DNA of 64,000 nucleotides from Prevotellaceae bacterium HUN156 (GTDB lineage Bacteria; Bacteroidota; Bacteroidia; Bacteroidales; Bacteroidaceae), in contig FPIT01000008.1 of NCBI GenBank assembly GCA_900119285.1, positions 75,203-139,202 of the forward strand. Direction: 5' to 3'. Below the pieces are notes generated by a model. That model did not search any database, was not told where the DNA came from, and saw only the letters and a list, made by a program, of their open reading frames with translations. The number at the start of each line of letters is the position of its first letter. Positions within the stretch are counted from its first letter, which is position 1. Positions 35,085 to 43,057 of the stretch are shown in pieces. The position numbers were made by a program, and so were the translations under genes.

Positions 35085-35552
35085 AAAACGGTATTGTTAC
35101 AAGTAGGCAAGACGGTCAATAAGCACTTTATTGCAGGCATCAATGACTATGCAGAGCGCATCAGCCATTATATGCCTTTTGATATTGTGACCATTCCCGA
35201 ACTGAAGAATACCAAGAATCTCACGGAGGAGCAACAGAAACAATCTGAGGGGGAACTGATTCTCAAACAGCTACAGCCCTCAGATACGGTTGTTCTGCTC
35301 GATGAACACGGCAAGGAGTATCGCAGCATAGAATTTGCCAGTTGGCTGGAGCAAAAGCGCAACGTCGCCCGTAGACTAGTATTCGTTATCGGAGGTCCTT
35401 ATGGTTTCTCCCCTGCTGTATACCAGCGTGCCAACGAACAGTTATCTCTTTCTAAGATGACCTTCTCTCACCAGATGATACGCCTCACCTTTACAGAGCA
35501 GATTTATCGTGCCTGTACTATTATAAAAGGTGAACCTTATCATCACGAATAG
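35082..35552 (+). CDS. rlmH: 23S rRNA m3-pseudouridine-1915 methyltransferase
   Basis: 156 residues from the ATG at 35082 (MKTVLLQVGKTVNKHF), the normal RlmH start and length; a TTG nine bases upstream is less likely. SPOUT knot motifs are present: VVLLDEHGKEYRSIEFASWL, VFVIGGPYGFS and LSLSKMTFSHQMIRLTFTEQ. It methylates pseudouridine 1915 in helix 69 of 23S rRNA. Its 3' end overlaps the convergent feoB 3' end by 10 bp. Confidence 0.95.
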   Translation: MKTVLLQVGKTVNKHFIAGINDYAERISHYMPFDIVTIPELKNTKNLTEEQQKQSEGELILKQLQPSDTVVLLDEHGKEYRSIEFASWLEQKRNVARRLVFVIGGPYGFSPAVYQRANEQLSLSKMTFSHQMIRLTFTEQIYRACTIIKGEPYHHE

Positions 35553-37864
35553 AATAGCAATCCTACTTGATAAACAACTGCCGACACCACCCATGCCAAT
35601 ACCGTGGTGTAGATAGCTGCTATACTTGCCCATCGCCATGAGCCACTCTCATGACGGATAGCTACAATGGTAGCGATACATGGGAAATAGATCAACACAT
35701 ATAGCAGGAAACAATAAGCCACCAATGGAGAGAAGTTGTAGGCTCCATCATAGAGCACACCCATCGTAGATGCTACAATCTCCTTAGCACCAATACCAGC
35801 CAATAGGCTGACATCCAGTCGCCAGTCAAAGCCCTGAACAGAGAAGATAGGCTCTATCAGTTTTCCCAAATCACCGATAAAGCTATACTCCAACGAAGGA
35901 GCCACGCCCATCGTACCGAAATAGCCTAATGCCCACACGATAATACTTGCTACAAGAATCACGCCACCCATCTTCTTCAGATACTGTTTACCCTTCTCCC
36001 ACGTATGGCGGAAGATAGCCTTGGCTGTTGGGAAGCGATAAGGAGGCAGTTCCATCACAAACGGTGTATCCTCGCCTTTCACTACCCAGGCACTCAAGAT
36101 GCGAGCAGTAATCACACTCAACACAATACCTATGGCATAGAGCGATATCATTACCAGACTCTGATACTCTACTGCAAAGAAGGCACCCGTTATCATAATA
36201 TAAATAGGTAGGCGTGCTGAGCACGACATCATGGGCAATACCAGCATGGTAATCAATCGTGAGCGACGACTCTCAATCGTTCGTGTAGCCATCACTGCCG
36301 GCACATTACATCCAAATCCCATAATCAGTGGGATAAACGATTTGCCATGCAGTCCCATGCCATGCATCAACTTATCCATGATAAATGCTGCACGAGCCAT
36401 ATAGCCTGAATCCTCCATCAGTGAGATAAAGGTATAGAGAATCAATATCTGTGGCAGGAAAACGATAACGGCTCCTACGCCACCAATAATACCATCTACC
36501 AGCATAGCCTTCAGCGGACCGTCACTCATGGTCTGTGTTACGAAGTCGCCCAACCATACTACACCAGCATCTATCCAATCCATCGGATACTGTCCCAAGG
36601 TAAAGGTCACTTGGAACATCAGATAGAGTATTCCCAAGAAGATGGGGAAGCCCAGCCAGCGGTTGGTAATAGCGGCATCCAACCAGTGGGTAGTTTTATA
36701 AGTATCCGTCTTATTGCCCATCTGATAGCCTGCCTCTTGCAAGGCACCATCTATGAAACCGTATTTCGCATCCATGATGGCTGTCTCTGTATCGTCGCCC
36801 GTTTCCTCCTTTACACGACGTGATGCCAGTACAACAGCCTCACGAATCTGAGCAGCTTCTGGGAGATCGTCAACAATGCGCCATGCCTCACGGTCGTTCT
36901 CCAACAACTTGATGGCGAGCCAACGTGTGGAATAGCGCAGACGCAGCAACTCGTTATTCTTCAGGAATTGTTGTATATTGCTGATACCGTCTTCTATCTC
37001 ATGACCGTGATTGATATGGATATGACGATAGTAGTGGTCGTGACCTTCACTGCTCTCAAAGATATGTATCACCTCGCGCAACAGTGCATCAAGTCCTCTA
37101 CCCGACTTAAATGATGTAGGCACCATCGGCATACCCATCAGCGAGCTCAGCGTATTGATGTCCAACTTGTCGCCACGATTCAATAGTTCGTCATACATAT
37201 TCAGGGCACACACCACACGAAGGTGCATGTCCATCAGCTGAGTAGTGAGATACAGGTTGCGCTCGATATTGGCAGAGTCTATCACATTAATGATAACATC
37301 AGGCGTATCTTCTACCAGTTGTTTGCGTACATAGAGTTCTTCGGGAGAATAAGCTGACAAGGAATATGTTCCTGGCAGGTCAACCAACTTGATATGATAG
37401 CCCTCGAATTCAGTCCATCCCTCTTTGGCATCCACTGTCACACCACTATAGTTACCCACTCTCTCGTGAGCACCAGAGGCAAAGTTAAACAGCGATGTCT
37501 TACCACAGTTAGGATTACCAACGAGCGCTACGGTCAGTTCTTTCGGAGCCTCTGTAGTATGGGTAGCACGATTCTGGTATTCTATGCTCAGCGGACCATA
37601 ATTCTCTTGTCTGTCTGAATAGGATGTTTTTCCAGCATCCTTGCTACTGCTTACCTCTATCATCTCCGCTTCCTGGCGACGCAGACTCACCTCATAACCC
37701 ATCACCTTATAGATTACTGGGTCTTGCAAAGGAGCATTCTGTAGCACTTCTACCATTTGTCCCTTTACAAATCCCATCTCCACGATGCGTTTGCGGAAGC
37801 CTCCATGACCTCTCACCTTCAGTATCAAAGCCTGTTCACCAGTATTCAGATCTGATAGTTTCAT
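35543..37864 (-). CDS. feoB: FeoA-FeoB fusion ferrous iron transporter
   Basis: 773 residues. Residues 1-73 form a FeoA SH3-like domain (MKLSDLNTGEQALILKV), then a cytoplasmic G domain with G1 GNPNCGKTS, G3 DLPGTYSLSAYSPEE and G4 NMYDE, a helical GDP-dissociation-inhibitor-like region, and the membrane part with two Gate-type repeats. It imports Fe2+ across the inner membrane. The FeoA-FeoB fusion is usual in Bacteroidales. I start at the ATG at 37864 because the -7 element (37887..37894) lies upstream of it and inside the longer frame. Confidence 0.95.
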   Translation of the reverse strand: MKLSDLNTGEQALILKVRGHGGFRKRIVEMGFVKGQMVEVLQNAPLQDPVIYKVMGYEVSLRRQEAEMIEVSSSKDAGKTSYSDRQENYGPLSIEYQNRATHTTEAPKELTVALVGNPNCGKTSLFNFASGAHERVGNYSGVTVDAKEGWTEFEGYHIKLVDLPGTYSLSAYSPEELYVRKQLVEDTPDVIINVIDSANIERNLYLTTQLMDMHLRVVCALNMYDELLNRGDKLDINTLSSLMGMPMVPTSFKSGRGLDALLREVIHIFESSEGHDHYYRHIHINHGHEIEDGISNIQQFLKNNELLRLRYSTRWLAIKLLENDREAWRIVDDLPEAAQIREAVVLASRRVKEETGDDTETAIMDAKYGFIDGALQEAGYQMGNKTDTYKTTHWLDAAITNRWLGFPIFLGILYLMFQVTFTLGQYPMDWIDAGVVWLGDFVTQTMSDGPLKAMLVDGIIGGVGAVIVFLPQILILYTFISLMEDSGYMARAAFIMDKLMHGMGLHGKSFIPLIMGFGCNVPAVMATRTIESRRSRLITMLVLPMMSCSARLPIYIMITGAFFAVEYQSLVMISLYAIGIVLSVITARILSAWVVKGEDTPFVMELPPYRFPTAKAIFRHTWEKGKQYLKKMGGVILVASIIVWALGYFGTMGVAPSLEYSFIGDLGKLIEPIFSVQGFDWRLDVSLLAGIGAKEIVASTMGVLYDGAYNFSPLVAYCFLLYVLIYFPCIATIVAIRHESGSWRWASIAAIYTTVLAWVVSAVVYQVGLLFYS

Positions 37865-37886
37865 TCCTTCACATTCTAATCGGATG

Positions 37887-37894
37887 CAAAGGTA
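37887..37894 (-). promoter_or_regulatory. -7 element of feoAB
   Basis: Read on the minus strand it is TACCTTTG followed by CA, 22 bp before the ATG. No clear Fur-type operator was recognised near it. Confidence 0.55.
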
Positions 37895-37977
37895 CAAAAT
37901 ATATACGACATATCACGTATTTTTCCCTAAATACCTACAAATGATGATAGTTTATAGCAATAGCCTACCCTAAAAAT

Positions 37978-38014
37978 ATATCCCAACATAGAACCTTTAA
38001 CTATGTTGGGATAT
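37978..38014 (-). terminator. Terminator of the DUF4468 gene
   Basis: Perfect 14-bp arms ATATCCCAACATAG/CTATGTTGGGATAT with a 9-nt loop, followed on the minus strand by an A/T-rich tract. It insulates feoAB from the gene upstream. Confidence 0.85.
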
Positions 38015-38020
38015 TTATTA

Positions 38021-38785
38021 TTACCAATCGTCATCGTCCGAACCGGTGAGACCATTTTTGATAGCTTCATTCACCTTGTCAATAATGGCGTTTGAGTAAG
38101 CATGCGTCATTACGAGTGCCTTAGAACAAGTGCGCTTCTGAGCATCTTTTTCCACAAAAGGATAGCGCTTGATGATCTCCCACTGCTCATCATATAGTCT
38201 GCGGTCAGTCTTATCATTCTTCATGCGCTTACCGTCACTATAGATATTCTGTGTTCGCTGTCTGTTATTGTCTCTGTCAGCTATAGCGCCAAGCCAACCA
38301 GCGTCCTCAACTTTCAGGATATCATAGTTTTGAACAGTATAGGTGATGCGAACCTTACCCTCTTTAATATCAAGTTTGATGATTGGCGTAATGCTTACCA
38401 CATAACGATAGAGTGTACCCGTATGGTCTGCAATGCCATCGATAGTAGATGAAACGATAATACAGCCTGCCTCCTTATCATTCAGCGTGATAGCCTGATT
38501 ATCCTTAAAGGTAGCCGTCACCCAATAGTTCAGTGCCACATAAAGTTGAGCTTTCGTCTTGCCTGGAGCTTCTATCACCTGCTGATAGGTTAGCGCATTA
38601 TTTTTGTCGAGCGTTAGTCCTTTAGCCAAATTTGCTGCAGCTTCAAGCCATTTAGAGCCATACTTCTCTTTTGCATACTTTTCCAAGTCAGCAGCCTTCA
38701 TTACCTGTGCCTGTACCTTCATTGTACTACAGAAGGCCATCATTGCGACAACCATTAAAATAAACTTTTTCATCATTTTCATCAT
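38021..38785 (-). CDS. Secreted DUF4468 (TBP-like fold) protein
   Basis: 254 residues with a signal peptide (KKFILMVVAMMAFCSTMKVQA). The segment VIEAPGKTKAQLYVALNYWV followed by ITLNDKEAGCIIVSSTI (about 65-115) is the DUF4468 signature, a TBP-like beta-alpha fold common in Bacteroidetes exported proteins. The tail ends in acidic DDDDW. Function unknown. ATG-ATG-AAA start: two early methionines make the first codon uncertain by a few residues. Its promoter is the outer part of repeat module B (38802..38899). Confidence 0.8.
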   Translation of the reverse strand: MMKMMKKFILMVVAMMAFCSTMKVQAQVMKAADLEKYAKEKYGSKWLEAAANLAKGLTLDKNNALTYQQVIEAPGKTKAQLYVALNYWVTATFKDNQAITLNDKEAGCIIVSSTIDGIADHTGTLYRYVVSITPIIKLDIKEGKVRITYTVQNYDILKVEDAGWLGAIADRDNNRQRTQNIYSDGKRMKNDKTDRRLYDEQWEIIKRYPFVEKDAQKRTCSKALVMTHAYSNAIIDKVNEAIKNGLTGSDDDDW

Positions 38786-38801
38786 TTTAGGTTAGATTTT
38801 C

Positions 38802-38899
38802 TGCAAAGTTACGAATAAGCGAGCGAAATACAAAAGGAAAAAAAATTTTTCTTTTCATTTCCGAGTGAGAGAAACTTCGACGAAGTCAAAGTTACGAAA
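38802..38899 (-). repeat. Promoter-hairpin module, copy B
   Basis: Same layout as 30308..30398: TGCAAAGTTACGAATAAGCG, an A-rich/T-rich inverted repeat (AAAAGGAAAAA with TTTTTCTTTT, extended by GAAAT/ATTTC), GAGAAACTTCGACGAAG with palindrome CTTCGACGAAG (38875..38885), and a second TCAAAGTTACGAA. On the minus strand the outer copy gives the -7 element TAACTTTG (38804..38811) of the DUF4468 gene. Confidence 0.7.
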
Positions 38900-38955
38900 G
38901 ACTTGTGATCCCAATAAAATATTTCCATTCTTTTTTTACCAATGCAGAAATAAAG

Positions 38956-39004
38956 GTTCACATTCACGCGTAACAGTCAATTATACAACGCGTTAAGTGT
39001 GAAC
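38956..39004. repeat. Imperfect inverted repeat after the broken gene
   Basis: GTTCACATTCACGCG (38956..38970) pairs imperfectly with CGCGTTAAGTGTGAAC (38989..39004). It lies just beyond the stop of the frameshifted gene and could be its terminator, but no U tract follows. Confidence 0.5.
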
Positions 39005-39007
39005 ATT

Positions 39008-40230
39008 TCAGTTTCCAACACTATTATAACAATGCTCTACATCCTTTAGGAATGTTGGCAAAAAGGAACTAGCATATTTATTGTTTACGGACTGAGACAA
39101 CTGTTGACTATACTCTGAAATACTACTATTATTATAGTACAATTCTATTCCTATGAAAGTAGAATATAATCTCGCAACATAGCGATCCGTATTGAAGTAT
39201 TGCAAAACATAATCAGCATTCTCATTAAAGAATTGAAGACAATATTCTCCAAGCATCTCAGCAAAGGCACCATCTGCTTGTTTTATAACTTCATTCATGA
39301 GAAAGAAATAAAGCATCCTTTCATCGTCATTCTTGGGAGAACACAATATTTTCAATAATGCTGCCGATGTATCATCATCTGTCATTTTTATCTGATGCTT
39401 ATATAGTTTCATGACAGCATCATTAACATGCAAAGACTTCAGTATATCGGATTGAGATTTCTCAGTTAGTGCTTCCCAATATTGATATCTTAAACAAGAA
39501 TTAGGATTATCTTGATGTAAGAAATAATCAGCAATTTGGATTAAGAGGTTAAACTTTTCCCAGAAAAATGCGACATGCTCTAATTGAGCATTTCTCAGAA
39601 AAGACATAACATCATCATTACTGAGATATAGCTCTTTACCACGAGAGAATACACTCCAGGGAGTTCGCATTTGGGCGCTATGCTTATCGTATCGACATCA
39701 GAAGTGAACAAGTCTATTTCCGTAACGAATTTGTTAAAATAAAAATGATAATGAGTATCTATGATTTTTAATATATCATCGCATCCTAATGACAGAAAAG
39801 TTTCTTTATTCAAGATATAGTCTTCTCTCTTGCGCTTATCACATAGAAGATAATATATCATTACGTATTCGTTTTCAAATGCTATACTATCATTGAGTAT
39901 CTTTGCGTAATCAGCATAATCATCACTTGTAATACTAATGTATTTGCAAATATCTGCTGACGCATGTCGATTGCAATCTTTTAGCAATTTGTCTACATCC
40001 TTTTTGCTAATCGCGCCTATTAACTTAGGAGCATTCTTAGCGTTAGATGCCTCATTAGGCACTAACTTATATATATTATCTTGAAATACATAACTTGCAG
40101 TAGAACGGCATGTACCATATCCATACTCATATTCAAATGTAATATGAATACTATCAATATCGGATGAGTATCCTCGTCCATATAATGAAAGAGACAGGAA
40201 AACGAAAAAGGATATTAGAATCTTTCTCAT
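39008..40230 (-). pseudogene. Frameshifted gene for a secreted protein of unknown family
   Basis: Two frames on one strand join into one protein. The first (start ATG 40230, signal peptide MRKILISFFVFLSLSLYGRG) runs to APKCELPGVYS and then ends after unrelated residues at 39595. The second continues from about 39650 with SRGKELYLSNDDVMSFLRN and ends at 39008. The change of frame lies near 39640..39655 and would be repaired by one inserted or two removed bases. The joined product would be about 405 residues, mostly alpha-helical after residue 200. I do not recognise the family. A sequencing error is possible; no slippery heptamer or pseudoknot suggests programmed shifting. Confidence 0.65.
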
Positions 40231-40351
40231 CGCTATTGACTGTTTATTCAAAAGTGCATTTTTGATGGGGTTCATGTCTTTTAGATTTTTATTCTGCAAA
40301 GATACAAATTAGATAGTTAAACTCCAAATAATCGAAGAAAAAATATCAACA

Positions 40352-40467
40352 AATAGTTTGACGGCATAATTCGATTAGTTTGACGGCATAATTCTCTTCG
40401 AATTTACGCTGAATTCGATGAGGATTCAGGCTTCAAACTATTCGGATGTAGGCTGCAAACAAAAAAG
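40352..40467. repeat. 22-bp-period array related to 251..388
   Basis: Units at 40352 and 40374 share AGTTTGACGGCATAATTC; opposite-orientation units start at 40402 (diverged), 40424 and 40446. The last (ATGTAGGCTGCAAACAAAA) matches the unit at 367 of the first array. Steps within each block are 22 bp. Confidence 0.7.
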
Positions 40468-40474
40468 GGTTTGA

Positions 40475-40754
40475 GCAAAAACATTTAACCTTCTACCATG
40501 ACCAGCCTCAAATGCCGATGTACAAAGGGGGGGAACCATGTTAATAGTTTGCAAACTTCTAACCTACTATTAACCTACATGCTGAAGTGCACCCCCAAAA
40601 AATCTGAAAAATCCATGCCATCTGTGGTCGTAATAAAATCTGAAGTGCAAGTTTAGTAGATGTATGTTAATAGTTTGCCAACTATTAACATACCTGAAAC
40701 GTCCTGTATATCGTGGTTACACCCCTGTTGGGTTAGAAGGTTAGATGTTTTTAG
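40475..40754. mobile_element. MITE-like inverted element, right copy
   Basis: Ends GCAAAAACATTTAACCTTCT (from 40475) and the complement of CTAAAAACATCTAACCTTCT (ending 40754) are inverted repeats. Its left arm (CAAATGCCGATGTACAAAGG) matches the right arm of 587..921 in reverse, and its right arm (CCTGTATATCGTGGTT) matches the left arm of that element in reverse. It includes a perfect hairpin with arms ATGTTAATAGTT/AACTATTAACAT (40664..40691) and a decayed one (40538..40578). No coding capacity. Confidence 0.6.
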
Positions 40755-40834
40755 GAATAAAACAATCAACAGAAAAGAATAGCCAAGAACTAAAGTCCCA
40801 GAATTTGTCCGAATACTTGGGACAAAATGTCCGG

Positions 40835-40944
40835 AGGCTTCGGACACTTTGTCCGCAACGTCCGGACAATGAGTACGGAGGCTCCGTACTTGAGTATTTT
40901 AGGCTCCGTACTCGAGTACTTTAGGCTCCGTACTCATCCGTACT
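40835..40944. repeat. GC-rich 22-bp array with nested palindromes
   Basis: Units start at 40835, 40857, 40879, 40901 and 40923. The last three begin with identical AGGCTCCGTACT. AGTACGGAGGCTCCGTACT (40872..40890) is a perfect palindrome around one base, and GTCCGGAGGCTTCGGAC (40829..40845) is another hairpin. The sequence is unrelated to the A/T-richer array at 40352 although the period is the same. Confidence 0.7.
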
Positions 40945-41022
40945 GGGCTATTTGGTAGCTCCGAAGAACTCTTAGAATGATAGAACAGTATGATTTCTGG
41001 ATAAAGGAATGGTATATAAAAA

Positions 41023-41054
41023 CAAAAAAAAGCCGTCGGATTCGCATCCGACGG
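41023..41054 (-). terminator. Terminator of the small lipoprotein gene
   Basis: Arms CCGTCGGAT/ATCCGACGG (41033..41041, 41046..41054) with a 4-nt loop; on the minus strand a run of eight T follows after C. A textbook intrinsic terminator. Confidence 0.92.
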
Positions 41055-41087
41055 TTTGTTCTCTCAATTTTTGAGTTCGTACTGTAA

Positions 41088-41261
41088 TTACTCAGCAACA
41101 GCAGCAGTGTCAGCAGCAGCACTGTCTACAGCAACAGTGTCAACGCTATCAACAGCAACAACTGAATCTGAATCAACAGCCTCAGCCTGAGCGGTCTTGT
41201 TACCACAAGAAGCGAAAGAGATAGCTGCAACAGCTACGAACATAAATACCAATTTCTTCAT
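41088..41261 (-). CDS. Small lipoprotein with Val-Asp-Ser repeats
   Basis: 57 residues from the ATG at 41261 (MKKLVFMFVAVAAISFASCG). The lipobox FASC places the lipidated cysteine at residue 19. The mature part is almost entirely A, V, D, S and T with repeats of the type AVDSV and DTVAVD. It would be a short acidic, unstructured chain anchored to a membrane. Similar tiny lipoproteins are common in Bacteroidales and have no known role. Its own promoter (41314..41321) and strong terminator make it a single-gene transcript, which argues that it is real. A longer start 10 codons upstream lacks a proper signal peptide. Confidence 0.8.
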   Translation of the reverse strand: MKKLVFMFVAVAAISFASCGNKTAQAEAVDSDSVVAVDSVDTVAVDSAAADTAAVAE

Positions 41262-41703
41262 TTTTCTAAGCTTTTTAAATCTGTAAAACAATCATTTGTT
41301 TATTAAAACGCTGCAAAGTTAGGCATTTTTTTGTTACGTTGTATCTTTTTTTGCGATTTTTTTTAGCCCTATTTTGTAACTTTTTCGCAAGTGGCTATAA
41401 ATCAACAAAATACGAAATGTTAAATTTCGTGCAAAATTTACACTATATTGAATTATTGCTAAAAATGGAGTTTTATTGCTAGAAGATGTGTACCTCTGGA
41501 ACTACGTTTCGAAGGCACTTCCGCTCGATAATACAAAATCAAAAAAAAGCCTTTTTGTTTTGTATTGTTCTCGCTTATTCGTACCTCTGACTTCGTCGAA
41601 GGTACTTCCGCTCGACAAAACAAAAGAAAAACAGGTTTTCCTTTTGTTTTGTTCTCGCTTATTCGTACCTTTGCACTCAAAATAAGACACCTTATTATAT
41701 AAG
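41262..41703. other. Spacer between the lipoprotein gene and mtaB
   Basis: 442 bp. It carries the lipoprotein promoter (CAAAGTTA, 41314..41321, minus strand), A/T-rich sequence to about 41485 in which I see nothing definite, and two tandem promoter-hairpin modules (41490..41664) that lead into the mtaB promoter (TACCTTTG, 41666..41673). Confidence 0.75.
41490..41675 (+). repeat. Promoter-hairpin module, copy C (two tandem units)
   Basis: Each unit begins GTACCTCTG, contains CTTCCGCTCGA, an A-rich/T-rich inverted repeat, and ends GTTCTCGCTTATTC. Unit 1 spans 41490..41580 with arms AATACAAAA (41530..41538) and TTTTGTATT (41558..41566). Unit 2 spans 41581..41664 with arms ACAAAACAAAAG (41615..41626) and CTTTTGTTTTGT (41641..41652). 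The next GTACCTTTG (from 41665) is the mtaB promoter. The stems differ between units yet stay perfectly paired, while the flanks are nearly identical. Confidence 0.75.
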
Positions 41704-43053
41704 ATGATAGATAGTTCTGCTTTTCAAGGTAAAAAAGCTGCTTATTTCACATTAGGATGTAAGCTAAACTTCTCTGAGACGTCTACCTTTGGTAAGATGC
41801 TCAGCGAACTTGGTGTACAGACGGCTCAGAAAGGTGAGCTGGCTGACATCTGTCTGATCAATACTTGTTCGGTTACTGAGGTGGCCGACCACAAGTGTCG
41901 TCAGGCTATCCACCGATTAGTGCGTCAGAATCCTGGCGCCTTTGTTGTGGTAACTGGTTGCTATGCGCAGCTGGAGCCACTGAAGATTAGTAAGATTGAA
42001 GGTGTAGACCTGGTGTTGGGTTCCAACGAAAAGGCTAACCTTATACAATACTTATCAGACGGTTTCGTAAATCGCGATGCTGGAGCAAACTATAAAACAG
42101 AGAAGACGAAGGATATCAAGAGCTTTGCTCCATCGTGCTCACGAGGTAACAGAACGCGCTACTTCCTGAAGGTTCAGGATGGTTGCGACTACTTCTGCAC
42201 CTATTGCACTATTCCTTATGCTCGCGGTTTCAGTCGCAACCCGTCTATTGCATCGCTGGTGGCACAGGCTGAAGAGGCTGTGCGCGAAGGTGGTAAGGAG
42301 ATTGTTCTGACGGGTGTGAACATTGGCGACTTCGGAAAAACTACAGACGAGAGCTTCGTTGATTTGGTAAAGGCATTGGATGCCGTTGAGGGTATCAGCC
42401 GTTATCGCATCAGTAGCTTGGAGCCCGACTTGCTGAGCGACGAGCTAATAGACTATTGTGCTAAGAGCCGTGCCTTTATGCCACACTATCATATCCCATT
42501 GCAGAGTGGTAGCGACACGGTACTGAAGCTGATGCATCGCCATTACGACCGACAGCTATTTGCCGACAAGATACATCGTATCAAGGAGGTGATGCCCGAT
42601 GCCTTTATTGGTGTCGACGTGATGGTGGGCTGTCGCGGTGAGACTCCCGAATGTTTTGAGGAATGTTTCGACTTCCTGAAGAGTCTGGATGTTACCCAAC
42701 TGCACGTGTTCCCCTACTCCGAACGTCCTGGCACATCGGCTCTGAAGATACCTTATGTAGTATCTGATGCCGACAAGCGCGAACGCAGTCACAGACTATT
42801 GGAGCTGTCTGACGAGAAAACACATGCTTTCTACGAGCGTCATATCGGCAAGGAGGCAGAGGTACTATTTGAGAAAGCTCCACGCGGTAAGGCTATGCAC
42901 GGATTTACCAAGAACTACATCCGAGTAGAGTTGCCAGCCAGTGAGGCTCGTGAAGAATACGACAACCAGCTGATGACAGTGCGCTTGGGTGGTTTTAATC
43001 ACGACAAGACAGCATTGAAAGTTGAGAGTTTAGAGGTGAAAGGTGAAAAGTGA
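41704..43053 (+). CDS. mtaB: tRNA N6-threonylcarbamoyladenosine(37) methylthiotransferase
   Basis: 449-residue radical-SAM methylthiotransferase that adds a methylthio group to t6A37 of tRNA. The N-terminal UPF0004 domain has the three cluster cysteines (TLGCKLNFSE, NTCSVTE, GCYAQ). The radical-SAM motif is QDGCDYFCTYCTIPYARG (CxxxCxxC). A TRAM domain lies at the C-terminus. The last residues ALKVESLEVKGEK are encoded by 7-bp repeats (43020..43054) that also contain the stop codon. RimO, a paralogue, lies at 59497. The glycosyltransferase starts 5 bp later. Confidence 0.93.
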   Translation: MIDSSAFQGKKAAYFTLGCKLNFSETSTFGKMLSELGVQTAQKGELADICLINTCSVTEVADHKCRQAIHRLVRQNPGAFVVVTGCYAQLEPLKISKIEGVDLVLGSNEKANLIQYLSDGFVNRDAGANYKTEKTKDIKSFAPSCSRGNRTRYFLKVQDGCDYFCTYCTIPYARGFSRNPSIASLVAQAEEAVREGGKEIVLTGVNIGDFGKTTDESFVDLVKALDAVEGISRYRISSLEPDLLSDELIDYCAKSRAFMPHYHIPLQSGSDTVLKLMHRHYDRQLFADKIHRIKEVMPDAFIGVDVMVGCRGETPECFEECFDFLKSLDVTQLHVFPYSERPGTSALKIPYVVSDADKRERSHRLLELSDEKTHAFYERHIGKEAEVLFEKAPRGKAMHGFTKNYIRVELPASEAREEYDNQLMTVRLGGFNHDKTALKVESLEVKGEK

Positions 43054-43054
43054 A
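43020..43054 (+). repeat. 7-bp tandem repeat across the mtaB stop
   Basis: Five heptads of the AGTTGAG/AGGTGAA type. They encode the last residues of mtaB, contain its TGA (43051..43053), and end 3 bp before the next ATG. Confidence 0.7.
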
Positions 43055-43057
43055 AGA

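Larger units (their letters stand above)
40231..41087. other. Second gene-free, repeat-rich region
   Basis: 857 bp without a credible frame. It holds a minus-strand extended promoter motif (40295..40316, promoter of the broken gene), a 22-bp array (40352..40467), a MITE-like element (40475..40754), a GC-rich 22-bp array with nested palindromes (40835..40944) and the terminator of the lipoprotein gene (41023..41054). Most parts are relatives of those in 1..1022. Confidence 0.8.

Noticed and set aside
39595..40230. Two separate genes or a programmed frameshift in the broken secreted-protein gene
   Set aside because: The second frame lacks its own start context and signal peptide, and no slippery heptamer or stimulatory pseudoknot was seen at the junction; a mutation or read error is simpler.
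41459..41690. Short open frames through the two promoter-hairpin modules
   Set aside because: They translate repeat text in several frames, have no start context, and mirror each other on both strands.
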